Below, in pieces: positions 33,601 through 40,935 of a stretch of DNA of 64,000 nt (the first letter of the stretch is position 1; every line of letters starts with the position of its first letter). Both the position numbers and the translations under genes were made by a program. Below the pieces are notes generated by a model. The model was given only the letters and a program-made list of their open reading frames with translations. It made no database searches and was not told where the DNA came from. This DNA comes from Simmondsia chinensis (Eukaryota; Streptophyta; Magnoliopsida; Caryophyllales; Simmondsiaceae): the NCBI GenBank assembly GCA_018398585.1, contig JAGTTD010000007.1, positions 6,517,320-6,581,319 of the forward strand. The letters run 5' to 3'.

Positions 33601-33768
33601 AATGGTGGCTTTAACAGAGGCGTTGGATGAATCAACGATGATGATGGAATCACCGCAGGCGCAGGCGAAAAAGGAACCGTCGGATGAGACAGTGAAAGGG
33701 CCACCAGTGTAGAAACGGCGGAAAGATTGAGCGCAACGGTAACTCTTCTTGTAGCTTAAGGTCGCCAT
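13241..33768 (-). CDS. TOZ: U3 snoRNP/SSU-processome WD40 protein UTP13 (TBL3, TORMOZ), 14 exons, 883 aa
   Basis: Exons on the minus strand: 33768-33472, 31661-31479, 28580-28431, 26443-26232, 26125-25840, 25495-25361, 25069-24951, 22069-21913, 21658-21412, 21338-21262, 18508-18389, 16182-16052, 15316-15142, 13603-13241. They join in frame to 2652 nt including the stop. The protein carries about a dozen WD40 repeats (residues about 55-640; for example HSRQIRVWDL, GADRKVLVWDV, GSDDATVRVWDL, GDKTIKMW), which build two propellers. A UTP13 C-terminal helical domain follows (about 662-800, LRGQELENAVLDADY to SYSQRHFNR), then a basic nuclear-signal-like tail (853-870, KKRKSTKSK...KKAK). The length matches the family (about 880 aa). 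Known role: UTP-B subcomplex of the nucleolar small-subunit processome, needed for 18S rRNA maturation; loss is embryo-defective in Arabidopsis. The start is ATG 33768 (MATLSYKKSY); the frame is open upstream to a TTG but has no ATG there. Introns total about 18 kb. No coding damage is seen. Confidence 0.96.
13797..14160. mobile_element. MITE-like repeat, AGGGGTGTA ends, GCTCG-rich (copy 1, TOZ intron 13)
   Basis: Starts TAGGGGTGTATTTGAGCC and ends AGCTCATTTATACCCTA, which are imperfect inverted ends. The interior is dense in GGCTCG/CGAGCC and AGCTC words. The type is common in plant introns and has no coding capacity. Related copies lie at 15400-15837, 29477-29925 and 48270-48425. Confidence 0.7.
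15142..15316 (-). CDS. TOZ: TOZ/UTP13 exon 13 (residues 705-763), GC donor
   Basis: Acceptor CTTTGCAG before G AAG GGT. The exon ends TEILK at AAG|GCAAGT, a GC donor with otherwise consensus flanks. It encodes EYAREWNTKPKLCHVAQF, the most conserved core of the UTP13 domain. Confidence 0.94.
15400..15837. mobile_element. MITE-like GCTCG-rich repeat (copy 2, TOZ intron 12)
   Basis: It shares GAGCTTGAGCTTTTCAAGCT, GGCTCGTT, GGCTCGGTTGAGCATATTTAA and the right end GGCTCATTTACACCCCTA with copy 1. The left end, near 15400, is eroded. Confidence 0.65.
16052..16182 (-). CDS. TOZ: TOZ/UTP13 exon 12 (residues 662-705)
   Basis: Acceptor GTCCTTCAG before GAA GAA GGG; donor ACAG|GTTAGA, phase 2. It opens the UTP13 C-terminal domain with LRGQELENAVLDADYAK and RPHKLFELLREL. 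Confidence 0.95.
16183..17895. other. TOZ intron 11, left part: nothing recognised
   Basis: AT-rich intron DNA between exon 12 and the SINE at 17912. No domain, RNA gene or clear repeat is seen. Open frames here are short and unsupported. Confidence 0.5.
17912..18156 (-). mobile_element. 5S rRNA-derived SINE, copy A (TOZ intron 11)
   Basis: 245 bp between a 16-bp target-site duplication with one mismatch: AGGGGGCGCAAAGGAT at 17896-17911 and AGGGGGCACAAAGGAT at 18157-18172. On the minus strand the head, 18156 to about 18035, is 5S-like: AGAACTCCGAAGTTAAGCG, TGCTTGGGCGAGAGTAGTAC and ATGGGTGAC, ending TTGCACCCCT. Box A, the intermediate element and box C of the 5S internal promoter are recognisable. 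The tail (CAGGTTGGGG ... GGCACTGGGAATGTTGCTTT) matches the RTE LINE end. It has the same orientation as the host gene. Confidence 0.95.
18389..18508 (-). CDS. TOZ: TOZ/UTP13 exon 11 (residues 622-661)
   Basis: Acceptor GCCTGCAG before GTA TGG GCA (VWALAIGKKTEM); donor GAG|GTGATA, phase 0. It encodes ATGGNDAVINLWHDST, the last WD blade, and the acidic linker DEEEAFRKE. Confidence 0.95.
18582..18607 (+). repeat. Poly-G tract in TOZ intron 10
   Basis: About 26 uninterrupted G follow a T run. Sequencing or assembly through this homopolymer may be imprecise. On the transcribed (minus) strand it is poly-C. Confidence 0.8.
18705..18857. repeat. Tandem duplication, two units of about 75 bp (TOZ intron 10)
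   Basis: ATCCACCATAATTTTAAACA, TCAAACAAAATCCACCAGGG and ACAAAAATTTTCAA occur twice in direct order with few differences. The second unit lacks an 8-bp ATAGCCAA-like stretch. Confidence 0.85.
19022..19350. repeat. Imperfect tandem duplication, units of about 160 bp (TOZ intron 10)
   Basis: Parallel words occur in both halves: TATTTAAGCTCAC, AACATATTAAGCC / GACACATTGAGGCC, TTGGAGAGAAGGAT / TGGGAGAGAGGGAT, and GGAGCATCCAAACATCACA / GGAGTATCCAGGCATCACA. The halves are clearly diverged, so the duplication is old. Confidence 0.65.
19630..20526. mobile_element. MITE-like element with TAA flanks (TOZ intron 10)
   Basis: The left end CGGCCCATTTGGGATTATT and right end AATAATGTCAAACAAGCCCT are imperfect inverted repeats, each flanked by TAA. 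TAA duplications are typical of PIF/Harbinger MITEs. Inside, 19910-20150 is rich in GTTGAC/GTCAAC words. No transposase frame is present. Confidence 0.5.
21262..21338 (-). CDS. TOZ: TOZ/UTP13 exon 10 (residues 596-621)
   Basis: Acceptor CTATTGCAG before GT GCT GAT; donor AAG|GTGTGG, phase 0. It encodes ADGAVKLWTVKTSECIGTYD, a WD blade. It is only 77 bp long. Confidence 0.93.
21412..21658 (-). CDS. TOZ: TOZ/UTP13 exon 9 (residues 514-596)
   Basis: Acceptor GGTGCCAG before GAT CGC ACA (DRTACVWKLPD); donor TGCG|GTAAGA, phase 1. It encodes KLKGHKRGIWSVEFSP, SGDKTIKMWAIADGSCLK and FEGHTSSVLRASF, two WD repeats. Confidence 0.95.
21913..22069 (-). CDS. TOZ: TOZ/UTP13 exon 8 (residues 461-513)
   Basis: Acceptor TATTTAG before GGATCGCAC; donor CTCAG|GTTAGT, phase 0. 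It encodes DRTIKVWSFDS, AVVAAHDKDINSLAVAPND and VCSGSQ, a WD repeat typical of UTP13. Confidence 0.93.
22508..22662 (+). repeat. 5'-truncated RTE tail ending in (TTG)n (TOZ intron 7)
   Basis: GTGCTTCTCAGGTT is shared with the copy at 7657. It is followed by GGAAACAGCCCATTTTAGGG, CACTCTGAGGGGGTAAGGCT, CCCAGACCCTGCTTATACGG and a final (TTG)6. It belongs to the same 3'-end family as the LINE at 41735-41879, and is antisense to TOZ. Confidence 0.8.
22664..23898. other. TOZ intron 7, middle part: nothing recognised
   Basis: No gene or clear repeat. A 151-codon open frame at 22863-23318 on the minus strand has no recognisable domain and lies inside the intron; I regard it as chance. Confidence 0.5.
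23899..24822. mobile_element. MITE-like element rich in GGTTTGG/CCAAACC dyads (TOZ intron 7)
   Basis: The left end (GAGTGCAAAAAACGG) and right end (CCGGACTGTGTGCACCCC) are imperfectly inverted. AAACCGTAAATTACGGTTT at about 23945 and 24695 mark the two arms. The centre is AT-rich without a gene. This AGGGGTGTGCA type is a common plant non-autonomous repeat. Confidence 0.65.
24951..25069 (-). CDS. TOZ: TOZ/UTP13 exon 7 (residues 422-461)
   Basis: Acceptor ATCTACAG before GTT AGA TTA TGG (VRLW); donor AG|GTAAAA, phase 2. It encodes CIGVGVGHMGDVGAVAFSR and FFVSGS. The join to exon 8 reads SGSSRDRT, where Arabidopsis TOZ has SGSGDRT as I recall it. It is too short to show as a standalone frame. 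Confidence 0.92.
25361..25495 (-). CDS. TOZ: TOZ/UTP13 exon 6 (residues 377-421)
   Basis: Acceptor TATGTGCAG before GTG TGC GTC (VCVYDVGSMSC); donor ACT|GTAAGT, phase 0. It encodes YVLAGHTDTIMCLDTC and IVTGSKDNT, one WD unit. Confidence 0.94.
25840..26125 (-). CDS. TOZ: TOZ/UTP13 exon 5 (residues 281-376)
   Basis: Acceptor CTACAACAG; donor GAACAG|GTGTGT, phase 0. It encodes CLFEQKTSDV, RRGFTAATVLPSDQGLLCV, TADQQFLFY and DMKFLGEDEKLLAVATN, the linker and first blades of the second propeller. Confidence 0.94.
26232..26443 (-). CDS. TOZ: TOZ/UTP13 exon 4 (residues 211-281)
   Basis: Acceptor GCTTCAG before GTT GTC AAC (VVNIWDLNDYSCK); donor GG|GTAAAA, phase 2. It holds FITVGERGIVRIWNSEG, the conserved close of the first propeller. 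Confidence 0.94.
26444..27960. other. TOZ intron 3, left part: nothing recognised
   Basis: Intron DNA between exon 4 and the 60-bp duplication. No gene, RNA or clear mobile element is seen. Confidence 0.5.
27961..28080. repeat. Tandem duplication, 2 x 60 bp (TOZ intron 3)
   Basis: Units begin AATAATCAATTTTGATCTCC and end GGTTGGT. There are about seven differences between the two, mostly C/T or A/G. Confidence 0.9.
28431..28580 (-). CDS. TOZ: TOZ/UTP13 exon 3 (residues 161-210), GC donor
   Basis: The acceptor ATTTTACAG precedes CTT ATG TCA (LMSGSDDATVRVWDL). The exon ends GRDK at AAG|GCATGT, a GC donor; moving to the nearest GT four bases on would break the frame with exon 4. Confidence 0.93.
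29477..29925. mobile_element. GCTCG-type repeat, degenerate (copy 3, TOZ intron 2)
   Basis: AGCTC, CAAGCC and GAGCCTAAA words recur throughout, ending CTCAGCTCAGCTCATTTAG. It is the same family as copies 1 and 2 but more eroded, and its ends are unclear. Confidence 0.5.
29990..30465. mobile_element. MITE-like element of the 46854-47388 family (TOZ intron 2)
   Basis: The left end TTTATCACTTAGGTATCC and right end AGGGTACCTAAGCGATAAAT are inverted. The family mark GATAAATxCTCAAACC..GGGTACCT is shared with the copy near 47340-47390. The interior is AT-rich. Confidence 0.55.
30911..31155 (-). mobile_element. 5S rRNA-derived SINE, copy B (best preserved, TOZ intron 2)
   Basis: 245 bp flanked by an 18-bp target-site duplication with one mismatch: TTGATCAGCAAAACGCAA at 30893-30910 and TTGATCAGCAAAAAGCAA at 31156-31173. 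The minus-strand head keeps GGATCCCAATAGAACTCC, GAAGTTAAGCGTGCTTGGG, GAGAGTAGTACCAGGATGGG and CCTCCTGGGAAGTCCT, nearly identical to plant 5S rRNA (internal promoter within 31053-31106). The last 5S bases are shortened. The tail keeps CAGGTTCGGGG, GGGAAACAGCCTC, GGCTGCGTACATCCGCC, CAGACCCTGCG and GGCACTGGGTATGTTCC. Confidence 0.96.
31479..31661 (-). CDS. TOZ: TOZ/UTP13 exon 2 (residues 100-160)
   Basis: The acceptor TTGAGTAG precedes GGC CAC (GHEGPV); the donor CTA|GTAAGT is phase 0. It encodes GADRKVLVWDVDGGFC and HKGVVTCIMFHPD, a WD repeat plus the start of the next. Confidence 0.94.
31815..32030. mobile_element. Possible small MITE (TOZ intron 1)
   Basis: ATATGTTTGGTACC at the left and ATATCGAACATGCAG at the right are weakly inverted. 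The interior is a foldback of AAAACCAAATTTG / AAAACTAAAAACTG words. Borders are uncertain. Confidence 0.35.
32031..33465. other. TOZ intron 1, right part: nothing recognised
   Basis: AT-rich first-intron DNA. No gene, RNA or clear repeat is seen. Confidence 0.5.
33472..33768 (-). CDS. TOZ: TOZ/UTP13 exon 1 (residues 1-99)
   Basis: Starts at the ATG reading MATLSYKKSYR and ends ...RSWK in phase 0 before GTACAT. It carries the conserved plant N-terminus (GGPFTVSSDGSFFACACGD) and the first WD unit, HSRQIRVWDLSTLKC. Confidence 0.95.
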
Positions 33769-33884
33769 TTTCGCAAGCTTGGAGGGATGGTGATTTCGTG
33801 CTGGCGCTGGCGCAGGCGCAGTGAGCTTCTTCCCAGGGGTTTTAGGGTTCAAGTGTCCTGTAATATACGTGAGTATTTATCTAT

Positions 33885-33899
33885 CTATATCTATATATA
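33885..33899 (-). promoter_or_regulatory. Putative TATA box of TOZ/UTP13
   Basis: TATATATAGATATAG on the minus strand, about 120-130 bp before the ATG, gives room for a leader of roughly 90-100 nt. It directly abuts the repeat element beginning at 33900. Position and composition only; no transcript evidence. Confidence 0.4.
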
Positions 33900-34574
33900 T
33901 AGGGATGATAATTGGACCCGAATTCGCAGGATATCCATCTAATCTGATCCACTTATGATGGATTTGGATGTAACAAATGGGTTTTAAATAGATTTGGATG
34001 TCGATAAATGAGTTTTTGATCGGGTTGCATTTGTATGATATCAAACATAACCCAAACCTGATCCAAATCCAAGCCAAAATTATGTTTGGTGTAGAAAAAA
34101 ATTTTAAATTACTAAAATTTGAGTTTTTAATATGACAAAGTGTGCCAACATTTTAGAATTTTTCTGACAGTATAATATTTTTTTGTAAAACCCATAATGT
34201 AAAAAATATATGTATAAAGATTAATGGTGAAAAAATTTTTGAACGGTGACCTAATATTGAATTATTACTATATTATACATATTAAATAAAAAAAATAAAA
34301 ATATGCAGCAATTTGTCCAAATATTGCTTTTAAGTTACTATTGTCGCAAATTATTGTTACACATATTAATATTAAATTTTAATATATATTTGTTTTAGGA
34401 TTTAAATAGATTATGGATTTAGGTCGGATATTCATTTCACCCAATGAATTTGGATTCGAATTGAATTTTTATAGAATAAATGGATTTTTTTCAGATTTGG
34501 GTTGGATCGGTTTTTTCTGAGTTGGATCCGGATGAAGGCAAACCCAACCCAAATCCGATCCATTGCCATCCCTA
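33900..34574. mobile_element. MITE-like element, TAGGGATG...CATCCCTA ends, next to the TOZ promoter
   Basis: The left end TAGGGATGATAATTGGACCC and right end AATCCGATCCATTGCCATCCCTA are inverted. GGATATCC, TTATGATGGATTTGGATG and CAAACCCAACCC words recur in arm regions. The interior is AT-rich with no gene. Confidence 0.65.
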
Positions 34575-34715
34575 ATGGGGAACGGCTGAAATGAGAATGG
34601 AAGTTCTGTGAGAATATGAGAAAATTAAATATACACCGTTAGATTTTAAGTAAGATTGATCAATGGTTCAAATAACACACCAATTTTTTTCTCCCTCTCT
34701 CCTCCCCGTTTACAC

Positions 34716-35890
34716 TAAGGATGGCAATTGCACTCAAATCAATTGGATATCCATCCAACGTAATCCATTTATGATATATTTGGATTAAAAAAATAGATTT
34801 TAAATGGATTTGAATTTGGATGTTGATAAATGGGTTTTGGGTCAGGTTGGATTTGGATGACATCAAACCCAACCCAGACACAACCAAAATCCGAGCCGAA
34901 ATTATGTTTAATGTAGAAAAAAGTAAGGCCTCGTTTGGTATGCGTGAAGTAAATGATGGAAGTTTCAATTTATAGGAAGTTTTATTTTCAGGTCATGTTT
35001 GGTGTATAGGAAGTGGATAAGATGTGGGAAGTTAAATTTCTAAGTAAGTTCCAATTGCTTCAAAATGGGGGAAGTAACTTACTGAGTCCCCCCTAAGTAA
35101 GTTTTATTTCTTTTATTAATTTTAATCCATATGACAATTTTATCCCTTTTAATTTGTGATCCCTTTTAATTTGTGATTGCGACAAGTTTACTCATTACTA
35201 TCCATATCAATGATGTTAGAAGATCAAATATGGGCGTAATAGTAATTTTAATTATATTTCATGGGAAGTATTGTGTTAACCAAATAAAACATAATAATTG
35301 AATTTATAGGAAGTCCTATTTCCCATATAAGCAGCCACACACTTTTATACTACTCAGTTGACAAGGGAAGTGAATTTTTCTAAGAAGTACGACTTCCTGC
35401 AGGAATTCAATTCCTTCGGCGTCCGAACGAGGCCTAAATCTTTAACACGTCAAACTATATTCCAACAATTTTTTATTGTGCCAATATTTTAAAGTTTGTT
35501 TTGGCACTATGATCTTTTCTATAGAACTATGATTTAACAAATTTATGTATAAAAATTACTTGTTAAGAGGTATTTAAATGATTGTCTAATATTATATTTA
35601 TACATATTAAATAAAAAAGGGAAAAACATATGGTGATTTATCCAAATATTAGCTTTTGCGGTATTATCATCACATTATTATTGTTAATACATTATTATTA
35701 AATTGTAATATTTTTATTTTATTTTATCATTTAAATGGGTGATGGATTTGCATTGGATATTTGTTCCACACGATAGTTTTAAATTTGGATTGAATTTTTA
35801 TTGGATAAAGGGGCCTTTTTTGGAATTCGAATTGGAATGGGTTGGATTTTTTCTGGGTTGGATTTAGATGAAGACAAACCCGAAATTGCC
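34716..35890. mobile_element. Second TAGGGATG-family element, interrupted
   Basis: The left arm is AAGGATGGCAATTGCACTC..., with GGATATCCATCCAACGTAAT and TTATGATATATTTGGAT. The right arm near 35800-35890 has GGGTTGGATTTAGATGAAGAC. It matches the element at 33900-34574, with a Harbinger-type MITE (34927-35434) inserted in the middle. Confidence 0.6.
34927..35434. mobile_element. PIF/Harbinger (Tourist-like) MITE with TAA duplication
   Basis: Terminal inverted repeats GGCCTCGTTTGG / CCGAACGAGGCC (one mismatch) are flanked on both sides by TAA (34924-34926 and 35435-35437). The 508-bp interior is non-coding. A 3-bp TAA/TTA duplication is the hallmark of this superfamily. Confidence 0.85.
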
Positions 35891-35914
35891 TTTTTTACCT
35901 CAATTTTTTTTACT

Positions 35915-36250
35915 CTGCCTCCTCTCCCTTTTTAACATTTCACTATTTTTTTTATCTCCTTTTCTTTTTATATTTACACCCTAATTTTTTTACTCTTTCT
36001 CTCTCATATCCTTTTTACGTTTACACCCCAATCTTTTACTCTCTCTCTCTTCTCTCCTTTCTATGTTTACTCCCCAATTGTTTTTCTCTCTCTCCTTCCC
36101 TTTCTTCGTGTATATCTTTTTTTTTTTACTCTCTTTCTCTCTCCTTTCCTTTCTATGTTTACACTCCATTTTTTTTTTTTACTCTTTCTATTTTTACACT
36201 CCATTTTTTTTACTCTCTCATCCACTTTCTACGTTTATACACTAATTTTG
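35915..36250 (+). repeat. C/T-rich tandem repeat
   Basis: About six or seven diverged units of roughly 45-55 bp on the theme TTTTTACTCTCTCTC...CCTTTCTATGTTTACACTCC. Open frames across it (for example 36063-36245) are low-complexity artefacts. Confidence 0.75.
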
Positions 36251-37210
36251 CTAAAGGTAATTATTGCACACATCCTCTCCTCTCTCTGTCTCTATTAAGA
36301 TTTGATTATAATTTTTATTTTTTTGACAATACTAGGTAAAGTTTGTAAGAAGAGACAAAAAAAAATTAAATACTATAAATTGATACCTAATTAGCAAACA
36401 GATATAAAAATATTTGACGCTTTTTTAATGTCAAAAAAAATTAAAATAAAAATATTTGACAAATACTAGCAAAATTAATAAGGCTACTCCTATCAATGGC
36501 CCCATTTTTGAACTCTCATTTTTGACATATCATAAAAAATGGGGCTTTATCCAAAAATGAGGCTTCTCTTCTCCATCGAAAGGCCCATTTTTTTAACCCC
36601 ATCTTTTAAAATTTTTAATTATTTTAATAGTTAATGTTATTCATCTATTTTATTTAATTCATGAAAAAAAAATAATACAATAAAAATAAATGTGATTAAA
36701 AAAATAATTAATTATATTAAGAGAACGAATTAAAATTATAAAAATTAATATCTATATTAGTAAAAAAATAACATAATATGAATAATTAGAAAAAAATACT
36801 CAAATTTAATTTATACAATTTATTAATATTTAAAACAAATTTTTAAATAAAATTAATATATCTTATTAATTAAAAATATAAATTAAATTAAATTAATATT
36901 AAAAAGTAAAATGGGGATGGGGCTCCCGGTGGAGCCCTATTTTAAGCTTATAGTGTGCCTTATATTTACGTATTTTATTCTTTATTTCTGCAATATATTC
37001 AACTTTTACATGTGTGTTTTGTTGTAATCTAGGGATATTTTGGCTTAGAGTGCACCAAAACAAACAAATGTTAAAAAATGGCAGAATCAAATGTAATCGA
37101 GGCATAATTGAAGACTATGTTGAGAAACCTGACCACACGTGGAAAAAATGACCAATTAGGTTGTAATTCGGTAACCCAAATAGGTTCCATGGATATATAT
37201 ATACAGTGAA
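36251..37210. other. Very AT-rich intergenic DNA with a possible MITE
   Basis: ATGGCCCCATTTTTGAAC near 36498 and AAAATGGGGATGGGGCTCC near 36908 could be the arms of a MITE, but pairing is weak. Nothing else is recognised. Confidence 0.3.
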
Positions 37211-37334
37211 GTTCTTATGAGAGGGTGAGAGCATGAGAGGGGTGAATCATGGCCCTCCATTGTAATGGACGGTCAAGATTTGTTAAAAAAATAATCATCA
37301 TTTACGACCTATCCCCTTCATGGGGCGAAAAAAA

Positions 37335-37680
37335 GAATGTCACCCCCGCCCCTTCCATTTGCAACCCAACCCCACCCCGCCACCCACCTCACCAGCTCAC
37401 CACCACCACCTCCGACTCCACTCCTTCCTCTCGCGCCCCCACCCCATCCCTCCACCCACCACCACCACCTCACCCACCGCTTCCCACCAATTGCACCACC
37501 TTCCAATTTCAACCCCCCCTCCTGTATACTCGAACCTCCCCCCGACACCACCTTCCCCCTCCCTCACACCCAACTCCAACGACCCATAAACTACTACCAT
37601 CAAAGGCCGACCCCGGACACCATCACCTCCCAAACGCCTCCAAGGCGCGAAACCGGTTGGTAGCAGGTAAGTTTTAGCCA
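37335..37680 (+). other. C-rich 5' region of the LINE
   Basis: CCACCACC/CCCCAC-rich stretch. Open in several frames on both strands because of composition (Pro/His-rich or Gly/Trp-rich translations), not because of genes. Probably LINE 5' UTR or promoter. Confidence 0.45.
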
Positions 37681-38003
37681 TGCCGACTCCAAGTCTGACT
37701 CCCCATCCTCTATTTTAGGATTCTAGTATATTATTTATTTATTGGTGTTTTATTGTATATTATCTTGGTATTTATCATCTTATTTCTGTATTTATTTGCT
37801 TATTTATATATTATAGTACCTATTCTTGGATTATTTATTTGTCTTGTATTCTTATTTGTTATTTATCTATTTACTTATTATATATCATCCTAATTGTTAG
37901 TTTACTTTGTAATATGATTAATCGCTGTTTATTATCGTACTTACTCCTTGCTAGGGTATGAAATTTGCTAGTGTATCTATTAGTGCCTATTCACAGCTAG
38001 TGT

Positions 38004-39185
38004 ATGAACTTTGCCAGTTGTGGAACTCCAAACTTAAGGTCATCTTCAAATGGGTTGGGGAAGGGGCGGAATAAACGCGACGAGGGGTGCTTGATAATAG
38101 GGACATTAAATGTTGGCACACTAATGAGAAAGAGCTTTGAGGTGGCTCAAATGATGTTGAGGAGAAGGCTCAACATCCTGTGCCTGCAAGAGACTAAGTG
38201 GGTGGGTACAATAGCAAGTGATGTGTTAAGTTATAAATTATGGTACTCGGGCCAAGCAAGGGGGAGAAATGGAGTGGGTATTATTGTGGATAGTCACCTC
38301 AAAGACAAAGTAGTAGGGGTGACTAGAATTAGCGATAAAATCATTAGTATCAACTTGGCCTTAGATGGGGAGATACTGAACGTCATAAGTGCCTACGCAC
38401 TGCAGGTTGGGCTGACAGCATTGAAGAAGGCTAGATTTTGGGAAGACCTAGATTTAACAGTGCAAGGCATACCCCAAAGCGAACAAGTTGTGATTGGGGG
38501 TGACTTTAATGGGCATGTGGGAGCGAACACTGAAGGTTATGCACCCCACCATGGAGGATTTGGCTTTGGAATGAGAAATGAGGAGGGTAAGGCATTATTA
38601 GACTTCGCCGTCACTTATGAGTTAACAGTGACCAACACCTTCTTCAAAAAGCGAGAGGACCACATTGTCACGTATCAGAAAGGTGGAGCGAAGACCCAAA
38701 TTGACTACATACTACTAAGGAAGACAATCCAAAAAGATTGCAAGGACTGCAAGGTTATCCTTGGGGAGGACCTATCAACACTACACAAAGTTGTGTGCAC
38801 TGAGATCAAGGTCAAGAGAAGGGGCAGGAAAGCCTTCAAAGCGCCATTGAGGTGCACAGGCTGGAGGGACCTAAAAGGCGAAAAGTCAATAGCATTTAAG
38901 GAAAAAGTAGAGGCTGAGCTTAGAGGGGACTGCGAGGGAGATTTAAATCTCGTGCGGAGCCAGGTTGCCCAAAAGTTGAGAGATGTGGCAAGTGAAGTTC
39001 TAGAAGTATCAAAGGGAGGAGCTGCAACCAATAGGGAGTTGTGGTGGTGGGGCAGGGAGGTCCAGGAAAACATTAAGGCCAAGCGACGCTGCTTTAAGGA
39101 ATGGGATCAAAGTAGAGATGAGGACAAGAAACAACAATATAAACTGGCAAAGAAGGAAGCAAAGGTAGCAGTAAGGACAATCTAA
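38004..39185 (+). pseudogene. RTE LINE APE-type endonuclease segment
   Basis: 393 codons. Motifs in order: GTLNVGTL (first catalytic Asn), LCLQETKW (Glu), SAYALQVG, VVIGGDFNGHVG (Asp/Asn) and TQIDYILLRK (Asp). This is the APE endonuclease that nicks the target for priming. The wording RRRLNILCLQETKWVG is typical of plant RTE elements, often misannotated as craniofacial development protein 2-like. It ends at a TAA, after which the frame shifts by one to the RT. Confidence 0.9.
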
Positions 39186-39207
39186 AGCCTTTGATGAGTT
39201 CTACAAA

Positions 39208-40935
39208 ATGTTGGACACGGCTGAGGGGGCCAGGGACATCTATAGAATTGCAAAGGCAACGGAAAGGAGGACTAGAGACTTGGACCAAGTAAGGTGCACA
39301 AAGGGGGCGGATGGGCAAGTGCTCATAGATGAGCAACAAATTAAAGCTAGGTGGAAATCGTACTTCCATGAGCTGTACAACAAAGAGGGAGATACAGTTG
39401 CACCTATAGGGAAGCTACAAGTAACGACGGAGCCAGAGGCCCATGGCTACTACACCAGAATTAGACCCGAGGAGGTGAGGGAAGCATTAAAGAAGATGGG
39501 CAGGGGTAAAGCAGTCGGCCCAGACGGAATACCCATTGAGGCATGGAAATGCACTGGGGAAGTGGGCATCAGATGGTTGACCAAATTATTTAACCAAATT
39601 ATCCAAGGGGAAAAAATGCACAATGAATTGCGGAATAGTGCACTGGTGCCTATCTACAAGAACAAGGGCGATATTTAGAGTTGTGCCAACTATAGAGGAA
39701 TTAAACTAATGAGCCACACTCTAAAACTTTGGGAGCGAGTAATAGAAATGAGGCTTCGGCAACAAGCAGGGGTATCAGAAAACCAATTCGAATTTATGCC
39801 AGGCAGGTCTACCATAGAAGCCATTCATCTCCTGAGAAGGGCTATAGAGTACTACAGGGACAGACAAACGGACCTTCATATGGTTTTCATTGACCTAGAG
39901 AAGGCATATGATAGAGTACCAAGAGAAGGCCTATGGAGGGTCCTGGGGGGGAAAGGCATTCACGAGCCTTATATACGAGTCATCAAGGACATGTACAAAG
40001 ACGCCCAAACCATTGTGCACACTACGGAAGGGGAGACAGATGCTTTCCTTATTACAGTGGGAGTTCACCAAGGATCAGCCCTCAGTCCCTTCCTGTTCAT
40101 TCTGGTTATGGATGGGCTCATCAGGCACATCTAGGAAGACGTGCCTTGGTGCATGCTTTTCGCGGATGATATAGTCCTGGTGGGAGAATCTAGGGAGGAG
40201 GTGAATGACAAACTAGACCTCAGGAGGATGACCTTAGAATTAAAGGGTCTAAGACTCAGTAGATCTAAGACAGAGTATATGGAATTCAAGTTCAGCTCCT
40301 CCACCTTGCCAAGCATAGAAGCTGTTAAGATTGGATCAGAGTGCATATAATAGAAGGCATGATTTAAATACTTGGGTTTCATAGTTCAACAAGATGGAGA
40401 AGTGGATGCAGATGTCAACAATAGGATTAAGGCGGGATGGCACAAATGGAGGATGGGCTCCGCAGTACTGTGCGATAGGAAGTTCCCATTAAAGTTAAAG
40501 GGTAAGTACTACAAGACAGTAGTGAGACTGGCTATGACCTACGGAGCAGAGTGCTAGCCAGTAAAATGTCAACACACGCAGAAGATAAACGTGGCAGAGA
40601 TGAGGAAGTTAAGATGGATGTGTGGACACACAAGGTTGGACAGGATTAGAAATGACGTCATAAGAAGTAAATTAGGCGTCGCCCCGATAGAGGATAAGTT
40701 GAGGGAGTAATGACTATGGTGGTTTGGACATGTTAAGAGGAGGCCCACAAATGCCCCGGTCAGGAGATGCGAGCAACTCGATATTACAGATGGCAAAAGG
40801 GGGAGAGGACGGCCAAAGAAGAGCTGGATGGAGTCGATCTGACGAGGCCTCTCATATCCCAACATGAGGGAGGAGATGGCTCTACATAGAACTCAGTGGA
40901 GGATTAGTATAGGTATACCAGACGTAGCAGTGTAG
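39208..40935 (+). pseudogene. RTE LINE reverse transcriptase and C-terminal segment
   Basis: One frame interrupted by stops at about 39676, 40132, 40348, 40555 and 40707. RT motifs: [93 protein letters not shown] and the catalytic box FADDIVL. The C-terminus has [24 protein letters not shown] and [10 protein letters not shown], usual for plant RTEs. The frame ends IPDVAV and TAG at 40935. Confidence 0.9.

Noticed and set aside
33769..33852. N-terminal extension of TOZ/UTP13 by 28 codons
   Set aside because: The first codon there is TTG and no in-frame ATG exists upstream. The protein family starts at the ATG at 33768.
37249..37681. Pro/His-rich and Gly/Trp-rich proteins
   Set aside because: Overlapping frames on both strands of a C-rich stretch at the start of the LINE. 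Composition, not coding.
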